Assembly (NCBI GenBank): GCA_023101885.1
Contig: JALPQD010000404.1
Coordinates: 1,146,470 to 1,210,469, forward strand
Direction: 5' to 3'
Length of the DNA: 64,000 nucleotides
Origin: Typhlomys cinereus
Taxonomy: Eukaryota > Chordata > Mammalia > Rodentia > Platacanthomyidae
A program made the translations under genes and the position numbers. The stretch's first letter is position 1. Each line of letters starts with the position of its first letter. The notes beneath the pieces were generated by a model that saw only the letters and a list, made by a program, of their open reading frames with translations, searched no databases and had not been told where the DNA came from. Shown here in pieces: positions 33,835 to 46,317 of this stretch.

Positions 33835-36215
33835 AACAACTTCCCTGGTTATTAGAGAAATGTCAATTAAAACTATCTTGCAATAATATCTTTCCACAGT
33901 CAGAATCACTAAGATCAAGAAAACAAAGAAAAGCAAACAATATTGAGGACATGGAGAAAAGGAAAATCATTTGTGGCTGGCGGGAGTATAAACTAGTACA
34001 GCCACTTTGGAGATCAGTTTGGAGGTTCCTGAGAAAAGAAAAAGTAGAGCTACTCTGTGACCTAACTATATCTCTTCTGGAAATATTTCAAAAGGACTCT
34101 ACATCTAATCAAAAGATACTTGTTCATCCATGTTCCTTCCAACTCTATGTGCAGTAGTAAGAAAACAGAATCAATCAACATGCTCATGAACAGAGAAATG
34201 GGTAAAGAAAATGTGCTACATATGCACAATGGAATACTATTCAGCCATCAGGAAAGATGAGATCATGGAATTTGTTGGTAAATGATGGAACTAGAAAATA
34301 TAATATTGAGCAAGGTATCTCAGACACAGAAAGAAAATTGCCACATGTTCTTACTTAATATTGAATGTTAGCATTGATCTCCTTACCAAACTATTTACTT
34401 GGAATTACTGTTAGATTTTGAAAAGTCAAAGGGTGGGAAGGTGGGAAGGGCAAGTTAGTTCGAAACCTTTTGAGGTGGAGATATAGGATCCCATAGCAAG
34501 TAGGGTGAGGGGGGATATAATCGGAAAGAATTTTCAATGCACATCAGGCAGAGGAACTCACAGAAAACCGTAAGATTGTGGGATATAACCCCATAGGAAT
34601 TCCTATATCATTACTTATAACATAATATAAAGAAGTATCAAAAAACACTTCTTGTAAAAAAGAAAGAATGGACAGTCCCCATGTAGAGAAGCACAGAGAG
34701 AGGAACACAGGGCAAAACTAAAAAGCCCTTATTTAGTTCACTTAGAATACAGTTACAATCAAACATATACTAGTAGAAGTAGTAAGACTATGTCACTTCC
34801 AGATAAATTTGTGGTCAGAGAGACCCAAAAGACCTCCAAACATTAGAGACTTTCACCATTGCTCTTCGTTTCCCTCCAAAACTGTGAGTAAGACACTGTT
34901 ATGGAAGAGAATGGATCACAAGACATGGGCAAAATACATCAACTGGAACTGGTCTAAGAGTTTCTTCCTAGCTGAATAGCTCACAGAGTACCAACGAATG
35001 TGACAAAGCTACTGTGTGGGTGGGGGAACTAATGAAAGACTGAATCAACCTGTGAGATGTAGAAGTTGCAATAACAATCACCATGGCAATAGGCAGCCAC
35101 CAGTGTACTAGTGGGATAGCCAACCAAAAGCTTCCTCATTGGATTTGATGCCTGCTTCTCAGAATAGAGCACATTCCTTTTGCTGTAAACTAAAACAAGA
35201 ACCTATAAAGCGAAAGGAAAAAGGTGACTAGAAAATAATATACTGTGAACTTTTAGTTTTGAAGACAGTAAACCACACTGTCTTGTAAATACATGCTATT
35301 ATACCCATAGATTGGAAAAGTATTCAGCACTTAACCTAGAAGCCATCTTCTACAACAGAAGCTATTTTTTATTGAAAAGCACAACTAGCTGAAATGCAGA
35401 AAATAACACTCTGTGGAATGCTTGTCCCTAAAACAAGATATATAACTTTCACCCTCACCCATGCCAAGGCCCAGAGAACATAGCTGAAGAGGGGGTGACA
35501 AGATTGTGTCTATACCATTGTACTCAGCTTGATAATTCTTCCCTTCTGCAAAAGCAGAATTTTCATTCATAACCACACTATAATCACTAGAAAAGATCTC
35601 CACACCCAAATAAAGCACAGCCTAATGTAATGGGAGAGCAGTGAAATAGGCAACAACAACCAATCAGTGACTTTAAAATGCTCATTTGGAATCAGGCCAA
35701 CCAAATTTCTTCCCATCCTAAGGCTTAAGGACTCTTGTGGAAGAGGGGAATGATAAGATTCTAAGAGCCTGAAGATGGGGAGGTACACTGCCAGCCAGAA
35801 TACTCCACTCACCACACCTGCATTAATATTGAAAATCAACATTCCCACATAACATAGTAAGGAAATCAGGAGAAATAATTACATGCATGTGGAATCTTAG
35901 GGACAGAGCCAGACAGGTTAAGGAGAGTGTCACTATAAATGGGTCTACTCAAGGAAGGGCCACTTATCTCCCACAGAGACCTGAGCTCATACTGATGCAG
36001 ATTACATGAAAAAAAACTCTAGGGCCCATAAAGTAGACAGGCAGGAGGACAAGAGGGAAAGGGAAAGATAGCTGAAGGGAGGGTAGTGTGGGAGAAATGA
36101 GGAGGATGGAAAAGTTGGAAGGAGGAGCACAAGGGACAACCACTCATTATGTGTGTGAAACAAAAGCTATGTAAACACAGCTTAAGGAAAAAGACAATAA
36201 ATAAGCAATGAAAAT
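33835..36215 (+). mobile_element. Older L1, + strand, ORF2 end and long Lx-like 3' UTR
   Basis: It resumes the ORF2 begun at 30850 ('ttagagaaatgtcaattaaa' near 33852) and runs to the ORF2 end near 34330 (tctcagacacagaaagaaaa). A long 3' UTR of the older rodent Lx type follows, including 'ctcattggatttgatgcctg' near 35137 and 'agaagctattttttattgaa' near 35358, then a purine-rich tract near 36030-36130 and an AATAAA near 36197. Confidence 0.75.
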
Positions 36216-36339
36216 TTATGCTTCCAGGAACTAGAAGAAGGCAAACCAAAACCCAGGAAATAAAGCTCAGAAGTGAAATAAAACAGAAAAAAACGGTAAA
36301 GATGGATTTAGGACTCTAAGAATTTGTTGTTTGAAAAGA

Positions 36340-36995
36340 AAAGTGACAGTACTTAACCTAGCACCCTGCTTCCACAAGACAAGGTGTTTACTGAAAAGCA
36401 TGACTTGCAAAAATGCAGAAAATAAGTAGTGCTTTCCCCTAAACAGGACATACAATCCTTAGTCTCTCCAACCCCATGGCTCAGGGAATATAGCAGAAAA
36501 GGGCTTGGTAAGGTTGGAAGAGTTTGAAGTAGGAAGGTGTTCGTTAGTTATTATCTCCTTGAGAGGACATAGTCTTGTCATGTAAGATTTCATGGCAGAT
36601 AAGTATACTTACACAAGAATTACTTGGGAACTCTCTCATCAACATCTTATCATGACATCAGAAAATTCTCAAGAAGCTCCATACCTCTCTGTGAGAAAAT
36701 ACTGATGAGGACTAATATTGATGGGGAAGTAGGGAGGATGCTTTCCTCAGTGGTATTTCCACTGACTTAGTATGCTTGCTGAAGCATAATCAAGTTAAGC
36801 ATAGGTATCAAAGACAGACTAAATGAAGCACAGTGGGCTGCAGGAGTATAAAGATTTGAAAAGAAGAGAGAGTCTGGTAGGATAGTTGAGAAGTTGCAGG
36901 AGGAAAAGGAAGGGGGATGGGATTTTGGACTAAGGTTGAAAACAATAGAAAGTCACTACATTCATGTATGGAACATTAAATAAAAAGAATTAAAA
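36340..36995 (+). mobile_element. Second Lx-like L1 3' UTR copy, + strand
   Basis: This region parallels 35335-36190: 'acttaacctag', 'tttactgaaaagcatgactt', 'aaatgcagaaaataag', a 'ggctcaggga' block, then a purine-rich tract (36850-36930) and an A-rich end with aataaa near 36978. Only 3'-UTR sequence is present. Confidence 0.7.
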
Positions 36996-37360
36996 AGAAA
37001 AACAAAAAATGGAACTGATATGTCTTTAGTAAAATATGGAAAAAGATGAATACTCAAGTAAAATCATAAATGAAAGAAAATGCATTGCAACTGAAATAAA
37101 TACAAAGGATCACAAGTATGACTGCAAACTTTTATATGAAAGTGGATTGAATATTCTATTAAGATATTTTGGTTTTGATTTTTATGCAATGTTTATCTAT
37201 GAAATCCATGTTGCTATTTTATAATCTAGTTTCTGTTTGAAAGAACATCAAAAGTTCTTTGCATCTTACTTAGCAGCTGTATGTAAAATTTTATTTAAGA
37301 TTTTGAGAAATTTTTAGCCATTGTGGCAAAAAACCTGGAAGTAATGATTAAAATGGAGAA
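36996..37360. other. AT-rich spacer, nothing recognised
   Basis: No gene, RNA or repeat can be supported here. Confidence 0.5.
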
Positions 37361-37535
37361 AAAGGGCCAGAGAAGTGGTGGAGGATATAAAAGTGCCTGT
37401 CGCTGCAACTATCAACCTGACTTCCACATGGTGGAATAAGAGAACAGAATCATGAAAGTTGTCTTCTGATTTCAAACATGAAGCACATAAAGCACATGCA
37501 TATGTGCACACACATAGCACACACATACACACATG
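37361..37535 (+). mobile_element. B4/RSINE1-like SINE
   Basis: It starts gggccagagaagtggtggag and continues with 'cacatggtggaataagagaa', 'gttgtcttctgat' and a CA-rich tail (37507-37535). This order is that of the rodent RSINE1/B4 group. It is diverged, so old. Confidence 0.65.
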
Positions 37536-37559
37536 GTAGATCTATAAATGTAAAGCACA

Positions 37560-37850
37560 AAAACATTACTATTGCTTACAGTCTCAGAGGATTTAGTCCA
37601 TGGTTGGTTGTCCCCATAGTTTGTAGGAGTGCTGTGAGGCAGATCATGTCAATGGAAGTGTGGTGGAGAAGACAGCTCATAGCCTGGCAGCAAAGAGAGA
37701 GAAAGTGGGAGCTACTGGATTCCAATCTCCTCTTCCAGGACATGCTTATGATGAGCAGTTTCTCAAATATGGTCCAGGTTGTGTCACATCCTAACAGCTA
37801 TACAGGCTGTGTCCAAGTGGCTTTGCACATGGTTTTGGGGAACATTTTCT
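37560..37850. mobile_element. URR1-like fragment
   Basis: It shares the 'gcttacagtctcagaggatt' and 'agtccatggt' blocks, a 'ggcagcaaagagagagaaag' stretch and general order with the rodent URR1 element as I remember it. The boundaries are uncertain. Confidence 0.45.
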
Positions 37851-38078
37851 CCACAGCCCAAATGAGGAGGTTTCCCTCAGCCTGCCTATCCTTTGATGAC
37901 ATCCCAAACTTTGCCAGCCTTTTCTTTGCCCTGTCCATGTGCCAGCAATATGCTCCTCATTTTGTTCTATATTTCTTGATTACTATGATCTTTAATGATT
38001 TCATGTATGCTTGCATAGCCTTCCATTTCCTCTCCCATTTTCACCATATATTTCCCTCAGTCAATGCACCCACTTTTA

Positions 38079-38449
38079 TTTATTTATTTGTTTTTATTTC
38101 TGCTCATACAAACTTAACAGGTACACCGGTCCCCTCCCTCCCCCCTGACTCTCCTTCTCCCCCTTCCCTTCCCCCTTCCCTTCCCATCCCCAGTGCCTCC
38201 CCCCCCATCCCCGGAGCATCCTTTAAATGTGCCTGCCAAACTCTCCTCTGGGTTCTCCTCTCCGATGAGGTGCAAGAACCCAGTGGCATTTCCCAGAACC
38301 CTTTCCTGTGTTCTCCTTAAGCATAGGAACACTACTGTGGCTCTCAATCTCTAGCCTCCAAGGATCCTAGTGCTTTCAGTCCATGCTAGACTTTGTAGGG
38401 TCAATAATGTGTTGGACATTGCACAGGTCATGCGAAGTCCTATTATAAT
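38079..38449 (-). mobile_element. 371-bp L1 3'-UTR insertion with 16-bp target duplication
   Basis: The 16-bp direct repeat aatgcacccactttta occurs at 38063-38078 and 38450-38465 and brackets a tail-plus-3'-UTR fragment of the young L1 type. It is a severely 5'-truncated insertion with an exact duplication, so it is relatively recent. Confidence 0.95.
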
Positions 38450-38465
38450 AATGCACCCACTTTTA

Positions 38466-39729
38466 GTATTTTTTCCACATTCAATCCCATCTGTTTTCCT
38501 ATACAGTATTGAGATCAACCAGTCTTTCAGTTAGTCTGCATGTTACTAATAAATTCTTGACAAGTCAGCTTATGGGCGACAAGAGGATTTATTTGTTAGG
38601 TCCCTCCTAGAAAACTCTGGTCTGTCTCCATCAATTTCACCATCTCCTGTTTCGTTTGTCAGCTTGTAATTCAAATTCTACATGAATGACCCAGATCTCC
38701 AGGCTTCAGTATCCAAACTGACACAGGCAACTTGGGTCTGAAATGATATTTTGGACTTGCATTTTCTTTTGGACATTTTTGGAGTCATCCCTAACAAGTA
38801 TATTTGTACGGCATCACAAACTTGGGTATCCTATTATTTATCCAAAATGTGTAAGGCCTCATGGGTTTCTTAACTGTTGGGGATTGGAATTTGACAATTT
38901 ACATCACATATAGACATGTCAGATACCATCACAGTTGTGGGTTCACATATGCTATTCTCTGACTTCTGGCTAATCTGTTTACCTGCTGTCTTCCAGAGAG
39001 GATCTTGACCATTTGGATTAGAGTACAAACCACTTTGAATACTGAAACTTTCATGTTTCATTATTTCCTGGCATGTATATGATCATGGCCATCTCTATCT
39101 CCCTCCAGTTAGGCTGATGTTTGTGTCACCATGACAAATAATATTAACAGAAATAAGACACAAACTCTTTGATGTATGGATATAAGGTTTGTGTTCAGAT
39201 CTGCATGTATAATACAAGTTATGTTTTGTGACTCTAAACATTTGACTAAAACTAACATCTCTTTTAGAGACCAGAAAGACCAGGCACATTCAGCTGTCAC
39301 CTACATTGTCATCCTGTAACACATGATCTTTCCTTCATCCAAGATGACATTCACCTGAATAGTCTCTAGAGAGATACTTCTGGAAAAATCTACCTCAGAG
39401 GATTTCAGGCTGGCATCTGGTTTCTTGCCATTTATAATGAAATCATACTGCCTGTGGCTAGCATATTCTCTACAAACATATTCTTAAAATTGTTTTTATC
39501 TGGAATGTTGAGCCTCAGATGCAAAGCTTGAGGAAGAATACATTTCAGAATTCTCCAGAGGCATTCACCGTGCTTGTCATAAAGAAACCCACATCAGAAG
39601 TGTCAAGCAGCAGTCAGTCACCAAATTATAAATACGAATGTCAATAAAGCACATTAGATTTTCCTGTACCTCCAGACACTCTGTGTCAAGCTCCACAAGA
39701 ACTCCGGGTTTGCAGACACTACTATTGAT
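38466..39729. other. Upstream region of V2R-2
   Basis: I recognise no repeat or exon. It contains the presumed 5' flank of the V2R-2 first exon. No TATA box or other promoter element can be assigned with confidence. Confidence 0.4.
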
Positions 39730-39912
39730 ATGCTGTTAGCATGGCTATTTGTCACTTTGCTTCTGAAAATGCCCATTGTGTGTGCCATTCAGAAACATAA
39801 ATGCTTACTGAGAAGGAAAATGGATTTGTACCATGAAGGAAGTGTACTGATTGAAGGATTTTTCTCTCTCCAAATAGTCTCAGCATTCAATAAGAAAACT
39901 GCTTATCAAAAG
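39730..39912 (+). other. V2R-2 exon 1 (signal peptide exon)
   Basis: It gives 61 codons from an ATG with a leucine-rich signal peptide ending near the AIQKHKC segment. The C followed by basic residues corresponds to the conserved early cysteine of V2R exon 1. The exon is intact up to a consensus-like donor (ag/gtagga). Confidence 0.78.
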
Positions 39913-40394
39913 GTAGGAAATCACAGCTATAGGTAAGTTCAGTAAGTTCATTTTCTTTTTTCCTTTGAACTAATCAAGGCTGTTTCTACCATAGAAGTAT
40001 ATATTCAGCTCTTATTATTGGCTGTATATCACATCATTGCCTTTCCTTAAATCTATTCCCAAATTCATTTAAAGGTCTTCCTGTTCACTCATTTGCATCA
40101 CTTTGAGATGATAATTTTTGCTGTTAATTGTCCTTTAAACATTAAATGATACAATATCTCCACCTAATTCTTTAAATTCGTAAGCTCTCTGCCTTTGAAT
40201 ACAGTCATTCTTTCATTAGTTTGAAAAATAATTCAGTAAATTTGACACAATGTTGGTGGAAATTGAAGTGTGTTTATGCTTTTCTATGAAGAAATGTCAT
40301 CAGTGAAAGCAATATCCTCTTCTCTTTTATCAGAAAGCCAAAAACTTATTGTCACAGGAATCTCATAAAATAAGATATATAGTTTAAGGTTTTT

Positions 40395-40890
40395 TTAAGG
40401 ATTTTCAAAATATTTTCACCAGTCATACAAGCTCAACAAGTACCCCCTTTTCCTTTCTCCCTCCCTCCTCCCCTCCCCAGTCCCATCTTGCAATACCCTA
40501 ATTTTCCAATTCCTTACCCCCCCTCCTACCTCTCCTTTCCCAGTGCCTCGCCTTTCCTCACTCCCATTCCCTGGAGTATCCTTTTATGTGAATGCCAAGT
40601 CTCTCTCTGAATCCTCCATCCTAGTGAGGGGTAAGAACTCAGTGGCATAGCCCAGACCCTTTCTTGGGTTCTCCTTCAGTATGGGAACTCTTTTTTGACT
40701 GTTAATCCCTTGCCTCTAAGGATCCTACTGCCTGGAGCCTTCTCACCTGTGATCCATGTTAAACTTTGGGGAGTCGTTGGTGTGTAAGCCATTGTGCAGG
40801 TCAGGCAAAGTCCAGTTACAGCTACTGCTACCCTATCTTGTGTGGAGTATCTTCCATATCATTGGTCCTCCCCATCTTTTGCATAAATTT
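40395..40890 (-). mobile_element. L1 3'-UTR fragment in V2R-2 intron 1
   Basis: The 3'-UTR start ('tcatacaagctcaacaagta'), C-rich tract and following conserved part run to about 40880 ('tcctccccatctttt') and then stop. It is more diverged than the insertion at 38079, and no target duplication is evident. Confidence 0.82.
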
Positions 40891-41924
40891 TTTGTTTCTG
40901 AGGTTTATTCAGGCACATGCTCATGCCTACAACTTAGATAAATGTAAACCATTGAGGGGAAAGTGATTATTAATTAGAATATTATCATTAGGAGTGGTAG
41001 AGTGATGAAATGGATTCATGTGGGATGTAACGGAGGCAATTTCATTGCATAAATGCAGAAAATTATAAAATAATGAATATAAAATTATTTTGACATCCAA
41101 ATGATATTCTGATGCAGAAAATTTGGGACTACTTGATACTCCTCAATCTAGATGCTTAATTTTGCAGTTTCTCAAATGATTGGCTATACTTGTTCATCCT
41201 ATCAATGAGAAAATATTTAGGTATGTTCTATTGTACATAAAGTAAGATTTCATTTTGTCATATAATACTGAAGATTACAATATGAAGCTGATGTTGTGAA
41301 AATAGATAGTTTTGCATTCACATCAGAATTTGTTTGTTATTAATCATTTGATAAAGCTGTAGACCAGAGAGTAGAACCTGATCATTGTGACATTACCAGG
41401 ATTATCTTGGATTCCTTGTTGGAATGTTAAATCATCATCAAAGCGACTGCAGGTAGTAGAAGGTAGAACAAATGTGGTAAGGTGACACATATGAAGGCAT
41501 TCTGATATACGCATATATATATTTATATATTCTGAATTAATGTGGAGAATATGGCCATGAATTCCCAAATGTTTTCATAGATATTAAATATGTAATGAAA
41601 CATGCTACTTTTCTCAGAGACCATTTCTTCCATATATATAGGATGAATAATTTGACTAATATGGCTTAGCTGAACTCAAAGTCTTAGATGCTTAAGACTA
41701 GTGTTTTACTTTATGATAAATGATGCTCCTGGCATTTCATCTTTTCCTCTGAATTCTATTATTAGCAGCTAAGATACAAATCTGCCTCTACACATGTGAA
41801 TGATTCTGTCCATTGCTTGCTTTGTGTTTGCCCAATTTTTTATGCAGTGCTATCCAGTTACAATATTGAATAAAATATTACTGTAGAGTTGAAGAGATAT
41901 ACCAGTATCTATAAAGCTTGAAAA
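40891..41924. other. V2R-2 intron 1, nothing recognised
   Basis: AT-rich intronic DNA without exon or repeat signals that I can support. Confidence 0.45.
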
Positions 41925-42115
41925 GGTAGCACAGAGACTGGATTTGGGTCCACAGAACCCAAAGGAAAGCAAGCATGAAAGGACACACGAGCTGTCAGTG
42001 CTCCTTTGGGAAGATTTGCAACAGGAGTCTCCAGAAGCTCAGAAGGCAGCTGGACTGATATGTAGCAGAAACTAACAAATGACACTGTCTGAAATAAAAT
42101 GCAAAACTAATACAG
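41925..42115 (+). mobile_element. B4-like SINE remnant
   Basis: The order 'cagagactggatttgggtcc', 'agaaggcagctggactgata' and 'gacactgtctgaaataaaat' resembles the 3' half of rodent B4 SINEs with their 'gaccctgtctcaaaa' end. It is diverged. Confidence 0.45.
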
Positions 42116-42551
42116 ACACATAAAGCACTGAGCTGGGTAACATACAAATTCATTGAAACACCTGGGCCCTCTCACACAGATTCTCAAGCAATCTCATGGG
42201 AAAAAAAAAGAAGCATATTATACACAGCAAAGATAAAATCTATATTACAGAAATATTAACTGCTATTTGAATCATACATCAGTGGAACTAACTAAGCACT
42301 CTCTTTTAATTAGGTCATTATATTCTTACACTGTTTAGTACAATAAGGATGTTTTTGTTTTCAATACAGTAAATAATGCAAGATCTTGATTTATTGACCA
42401 GCATACCTGTTATGTTGTTACAGCTTCTTTTGTGATTCATTGACTAATATTGGTGATGCATCAACAATGGGAAGACTCATAAAGCAAATTCCCTATGGGA
42501 CAACAATGTATGAGTGATATACATTAGTGAACTTACTAAAGCAAAATATTT

Positions 42552-42873
42552 CTTCTTATTTTTTATTATGTTTATTTTTTTCAAATCATAAAAACTTAAT
42601 AGGTACCCCTCTCCCCTCTCTCCTTCCTCCTCCCCAGTCCCCACTGCTGCCTCCTTCCTTCCACCCCCTTCCCTCCCTTTCACCCAGTCCCCTCATCTTA
42701 TCCCCCTCCCACTCTCTGTGTCATTGACAGGTCAGTCATTGTGCAGATCGTGCAAACTCCTGTTATGGCTCCTGTGGCTCTAACTTGTGTGGAGTATCTT
42801 GCATATTGTTGCTTCTCCCTATTTTTAGGCTCTTACAATTTACTGCCCCTCTTCCACAAATTTCCCTGAGATG
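42552..42873 (-). mobile_element. Short L1 3'-UTR insertion with near-perfect target duplication
   Basis: The repeat aagcaaaatattt at 42539-42551 is matched at 42874-42886 with one difference. The 3'-UTR fragment between them is itself internally shortened: the C-rich tract is joined at about 42725 to the part near the 'gtcattgtgcag' block. Confidence 0.85.
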
Positions 42874-43040
42874 AAGCAATATATTTAGCACTCCTTTCTT
42901 CTTCCATGGAATCATAGAAAGAAGTGAAATGTGGGTTTGTGGAAAAACCAGCTTTCTGACTGTAACAGATAGTGAATTACATATACAGATACATGTGGCA
43001 TGAAACTTCCTCCTAAAGCATTATTTTATCTCTCCCACAG

Positions 43041-43332
43041 GGAAAACCTACAGAACTACCAACTTATTCTGGCTCTAGAATTTGCCATTGAGGCAATCAA
43101 CAAGAATCCTCATCTTCTACAGAATACTTCTTTAGGATTTGTTGTCTATAACAACTTGTACACAGAATACAGAGTTTTGGTTCATGTTTTTCATTGGCTT
43201 ACAGGTCTAACCAAGCCTGTTGTTAATTATAACTGTAAGGAGGAAATGAAGATAGCTGCTGTACTTACAGGAACCTTATGGGTAACATCTGCCCAGATTG
43301 CAACATTATTGGGACTCTACAAATTTCCACAG
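43041..43332 (+). other. V2R-2 exon 2 (ligand-binding domain)
   Basis: An acceptor tctctcccacag precedes it and a gtgaca donor follows it. It is open throughout (frame 1) and carries the conserved A-I-E-A-I-N-K-N-P helix and the T-G-T-L-W region of the V2R N-terminal lobe. The length of 292 bp is normal for this exon. Confidence 0.85.
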
Positions 43333-43628
43333 GTGACAGGGGTTCTATGAGTGATTTAATGCCACATATTTTGGATAATACTCAAAATGTCTTCTGACAG
43401 AATTAAGGGACTTCTGAAATAATCAACTCCCAATGGTAATTACTTTAGAATAAGGAGAAAAGACAGAAATGTTGTCAAATTAAGGGCATTTTTCAAACTC
43501 TGTGTTCTGCCAGTAAATTTTGGGAGAATGTCCATGATCTTAAATATGACTTTAAAGCAAACAATGAGCAAATGTAAACTATTTTCCTGATGACAACTTG
43601 GATTTATTGTGTTGCTCTTCTTCCCCAG

Positions 43629-44432
43629 CTTACTTTTGGACCTTTTGACACTCTCCTCAGTGACCAAGATAAGTTTCCATCTCTGTACCAAGTGGGCCCT
43701 AAGGACACATTTCTGTCACATGGCATCGTGTCTTTGATACTTCATTTCAGCTGGACCTGGGTAGGACTACTGACCTCTGATGATCACAAAGGAAGTCAGA
43801 TTCTCAGTGACTTGAAAGACGAGTTTCACAAGAATTAAGTCTGCATAGCATTCTCAGGGATGATCCCAGTGAGAGGGAATTCATTTGAACAAACCTCGTG
43901 GAATGATTATGAGAAACTGGAGAAATCATCTGCAACTGTGATCATTATTTATGGGGATGCTGATACTCTAGTAAGATGGCTATAATATATAGGGAATATT
44001 TTAATGACTGGTAAAGTGTTGGTCTCAAACTTCCAATGGGATATGAACAATGCAATTGATTATTTCATTTTTGACTCATTTCATGGGACTCTGTTTTTCT
44101 CACAACATCATAAGGATATTTCTGACTTTAGAAAGTTTATCCAGACAGTTACTCCTTTCAAATATCCAGGTGATATGTATCTTTTGAGGATATGGCATTT
44201 GTTCTTTAATTGCTCATTTTCTGGGCCTGATTGTGAACTTTTTAATAACTGTCTCCCCAATGCCTCCTTGGAACTACTGCCTGGGAAGATTTTTGACATG
44301 AATATGATGGAGGAAAGTTACAATATATACAATGCTGTGTATGCTGTGGCCCACAGTCTCCATGAGATGACTCCTAAGAGACTGGAATTTTACCAAAGTG
44401 CTGATGAAAACAAGAGGATTAGCCCTTGGCAG
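43629..44432 (+). other. V2R-2 exon 3 (ligand-binding domain), two in-frame stops
   Basis: The acceptor is ttcttccccag and the donor ag/gtaatg at 44433. The length of 804 bp is normal. Apart from TAA at 43836 and TAA at 43983 the frame is continuous, with N-glycosylation-like NCS and NAS sites and the conserved NIYNAVYA segment near its end. The stops are point changes, suggesting fairly recent decay. Confidence 0.88.
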
Positions 44433-44934
44433 GTAATGCCAGTAGCATTGTATTTCATGATTAGCAATGTGAATTTTGGTTTGTTGTAAAGTTATTTAAC
44501 TATGTGGAATCCAGTTCATTTTGGAAAAATGGGAGAAGATTCTATTAAAAATGTAGAGGTCAATGTTATCCATATTTTGTTCAAACTTTTTAATGCAAGG
44601 CTAGCTCAAAGGAGGGAATGTGTTTTGAAGAGTATCTGGTTTGGATTAAAAATAATCTCATCACCTTCTCATAATAATAGTAAAGATATGAAGGAAAATA
44701 ATTTTCACATTTCTCCTCAAAAATTCAGAAGAATTAGACTACATATTTCAAAATTCTTGGAACAGTGCTCTTGTTTTATATTACCTACATGACCACATTC
44801 ACGTGATGGTTTAAGAAAAGTATAATAATTTTCACCAGTGAAAAAAGCCACATTCAGAAAATATGTGGTCATGAAGCAATGTTCAGATGTGACTGATTCT
44901 ACAATCATTGGTTTACTTTTGATTTTATATGCAA
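44433..44934. other. V2R-2 intron 3 start, no exon 4 seen
   Basis: I looked for the short V2R exon 4 and the cysteine-rich exon 5 and found neither. The sequence is AT-rich with no repeat recognised. Confidence 0.5.
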
Positions 44935-46317
44935 AGAGTCAATTTTTGTCAGTTACCCCTTTCCTAACCCTCTCATCCTCCATTCTGCCATATTCCCTTC
45001 CTTTCATAAGTCTGCCCCTGTCATGCCAGTCTGCCTGTTTCTCTACATATGTGGAATGCAAGCCTCCCTTGGGAGCTCCTGTACTACCAAGGCATTACAT
45101 CACTGTGGTATAAATAATCCTTTTGTGGTTAAGCACACAGGTGGGAAAAATCTCTTTCACTTGTCCCGCACCTGACCCTGGGATTCCCAGCAATTGTATT
45201 TTTTTTTCTTGAAGTATACTTGCTGACATCACTTTAAGTGTAGTGGTTTCTTCTGAAATATCCACCGTACTTTATGAGGTAATTTTGATAAGAGAGTCAT
45301 TGCATATATCTATTGGTTGTAAATCTGCTGATTGTCGATCACAGCATCGTCTTGGATGTCACAGCCTTGTGAGGAGTGGAGTTTCTTGTTAGCAAACACC
45401 TACTCCTTTATGTTCTTAAAATCTCACTGCCCTCCTCTTTCTCAAAGTTTCCTGAAAGTTGAGATGGAGAGAGATTTGGATTTCATTGTAGGGTACTGAC
45501 ACTCTGAATTTTGGCATACTATTTTACTGCTCTTATGTTGCAATTAACTGCATCTTGGATTAGTGTTGTGATTTTTTTATATATGTAAGTATGAGAGGTT
45601 TTTCCATGACCATTTACTATCATGTATTTATACCTACCTCTAAGATATCTTCTATCTGTATCTGTTTTCTCGCTTTCTACTGCCCAATTTGCCTGTGGTC
45701 TTTGGTCAATTTATTTTTGGATCTTCCTCCACACATGATTTATGTTTCTTTGCACTTTATGAGTGTTATAAAGAATTCTTTTGATTTTTCTTTGTAAATA
45801 TATATAGCTATAATCCATTTTTAAGATAGATCATGTGGAAATGGTATTTCTGGTTTGGGATACTTCACTCAGTATAATGTCTTCCAGTTCCATCCATTAA
45901 CAAGAAGATTTCATCAATTCATTTTTGTAGACAGCTGAATAATGTTGTATAATGTATGTGTAACACATTTTCATTATGCATTCATCTATAGTTGAACATG
46001 TAGACTGGTTTCATTTCTTTGCTATTGTGAATAAACCATCAAGGCACTCAACTGTACACACCTCTGCACCAAGATGTAGTGTGCTCCTTCAATTTTCCCA
46101 ATTTATATATCTGGGTGATCTGGTATTCCAATTTTTAAATATTTTAGGAACATCTATAGAGATCTATATAGAGATTGTTCAAGTTTACATTCCCACCAGC
46201 AATGAATGAGTGTTCCTTTCTTCCTATATTCTTACCAGCATTTTTTGTTGTTGTCCTTTGGATTTAGCCATTCTTACCTGGGAGAGATAGTATGTCAGGG
46301 TGGTTTTTACTTTGCCT
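44935..46317 (-). mobile_element. Old L1 host element, 3' UTR and ORF2 C-terminus
   Basis: A diverged 3' UTR (44935-45835) is followed by the ORF2 end ('gggatacttcactcagtata' near 45860) and C-terminal domain to 46317, where an L1 fragment interrupts. The element continues at 47105-47382, 53745-54976 and 55289-56780. Confidence 0.75.

Larger units (their letters stand above)
39730..44432 (+). pseudogene. V2R-2: exons 1-3 of a vomeronasal type-2 receptor, two stops
   Basis: This is a class C pheromone receptor of vomeronasal neurons; these exons encode the signal peptide and most of the extracellular venus-flytrap domain. Exon 1 is 39730-39912: ATG, hydrophobic signal peptide (LLAWLFVTLLL) and cysteine-bearing start of the mature chain, with a donor gtagg at 39913. 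Exon 2 is 43041-43332, including LALEFAIEAINKNPHLL. Exon 3 is 43629-44432 with LTFGPFDTLLSD, YQVGPKDTFLSHGIVSLI and NIYNAVYAVAHSLHEM, donor gtaatg. Exon 3 keeps one frame but has stops at 43836-43838 and 43983-43985. The exon 1/exon 2 junction as I place it leaves a one-base phase mismatch. Exons 4-6 are not found before the L1 block at 44935. L1s at 40395 and 42552 and a SINE lie in intron 1. Confidence 0.9.

Noticed and set aside
37478..38320. A 280-codon + strand ORF
   Set aside because: It runs from the CA tail of a SINE through a URR1-like piece into an L1 3' UTR across the 38078 junction. It is a chance fusion of repeats.
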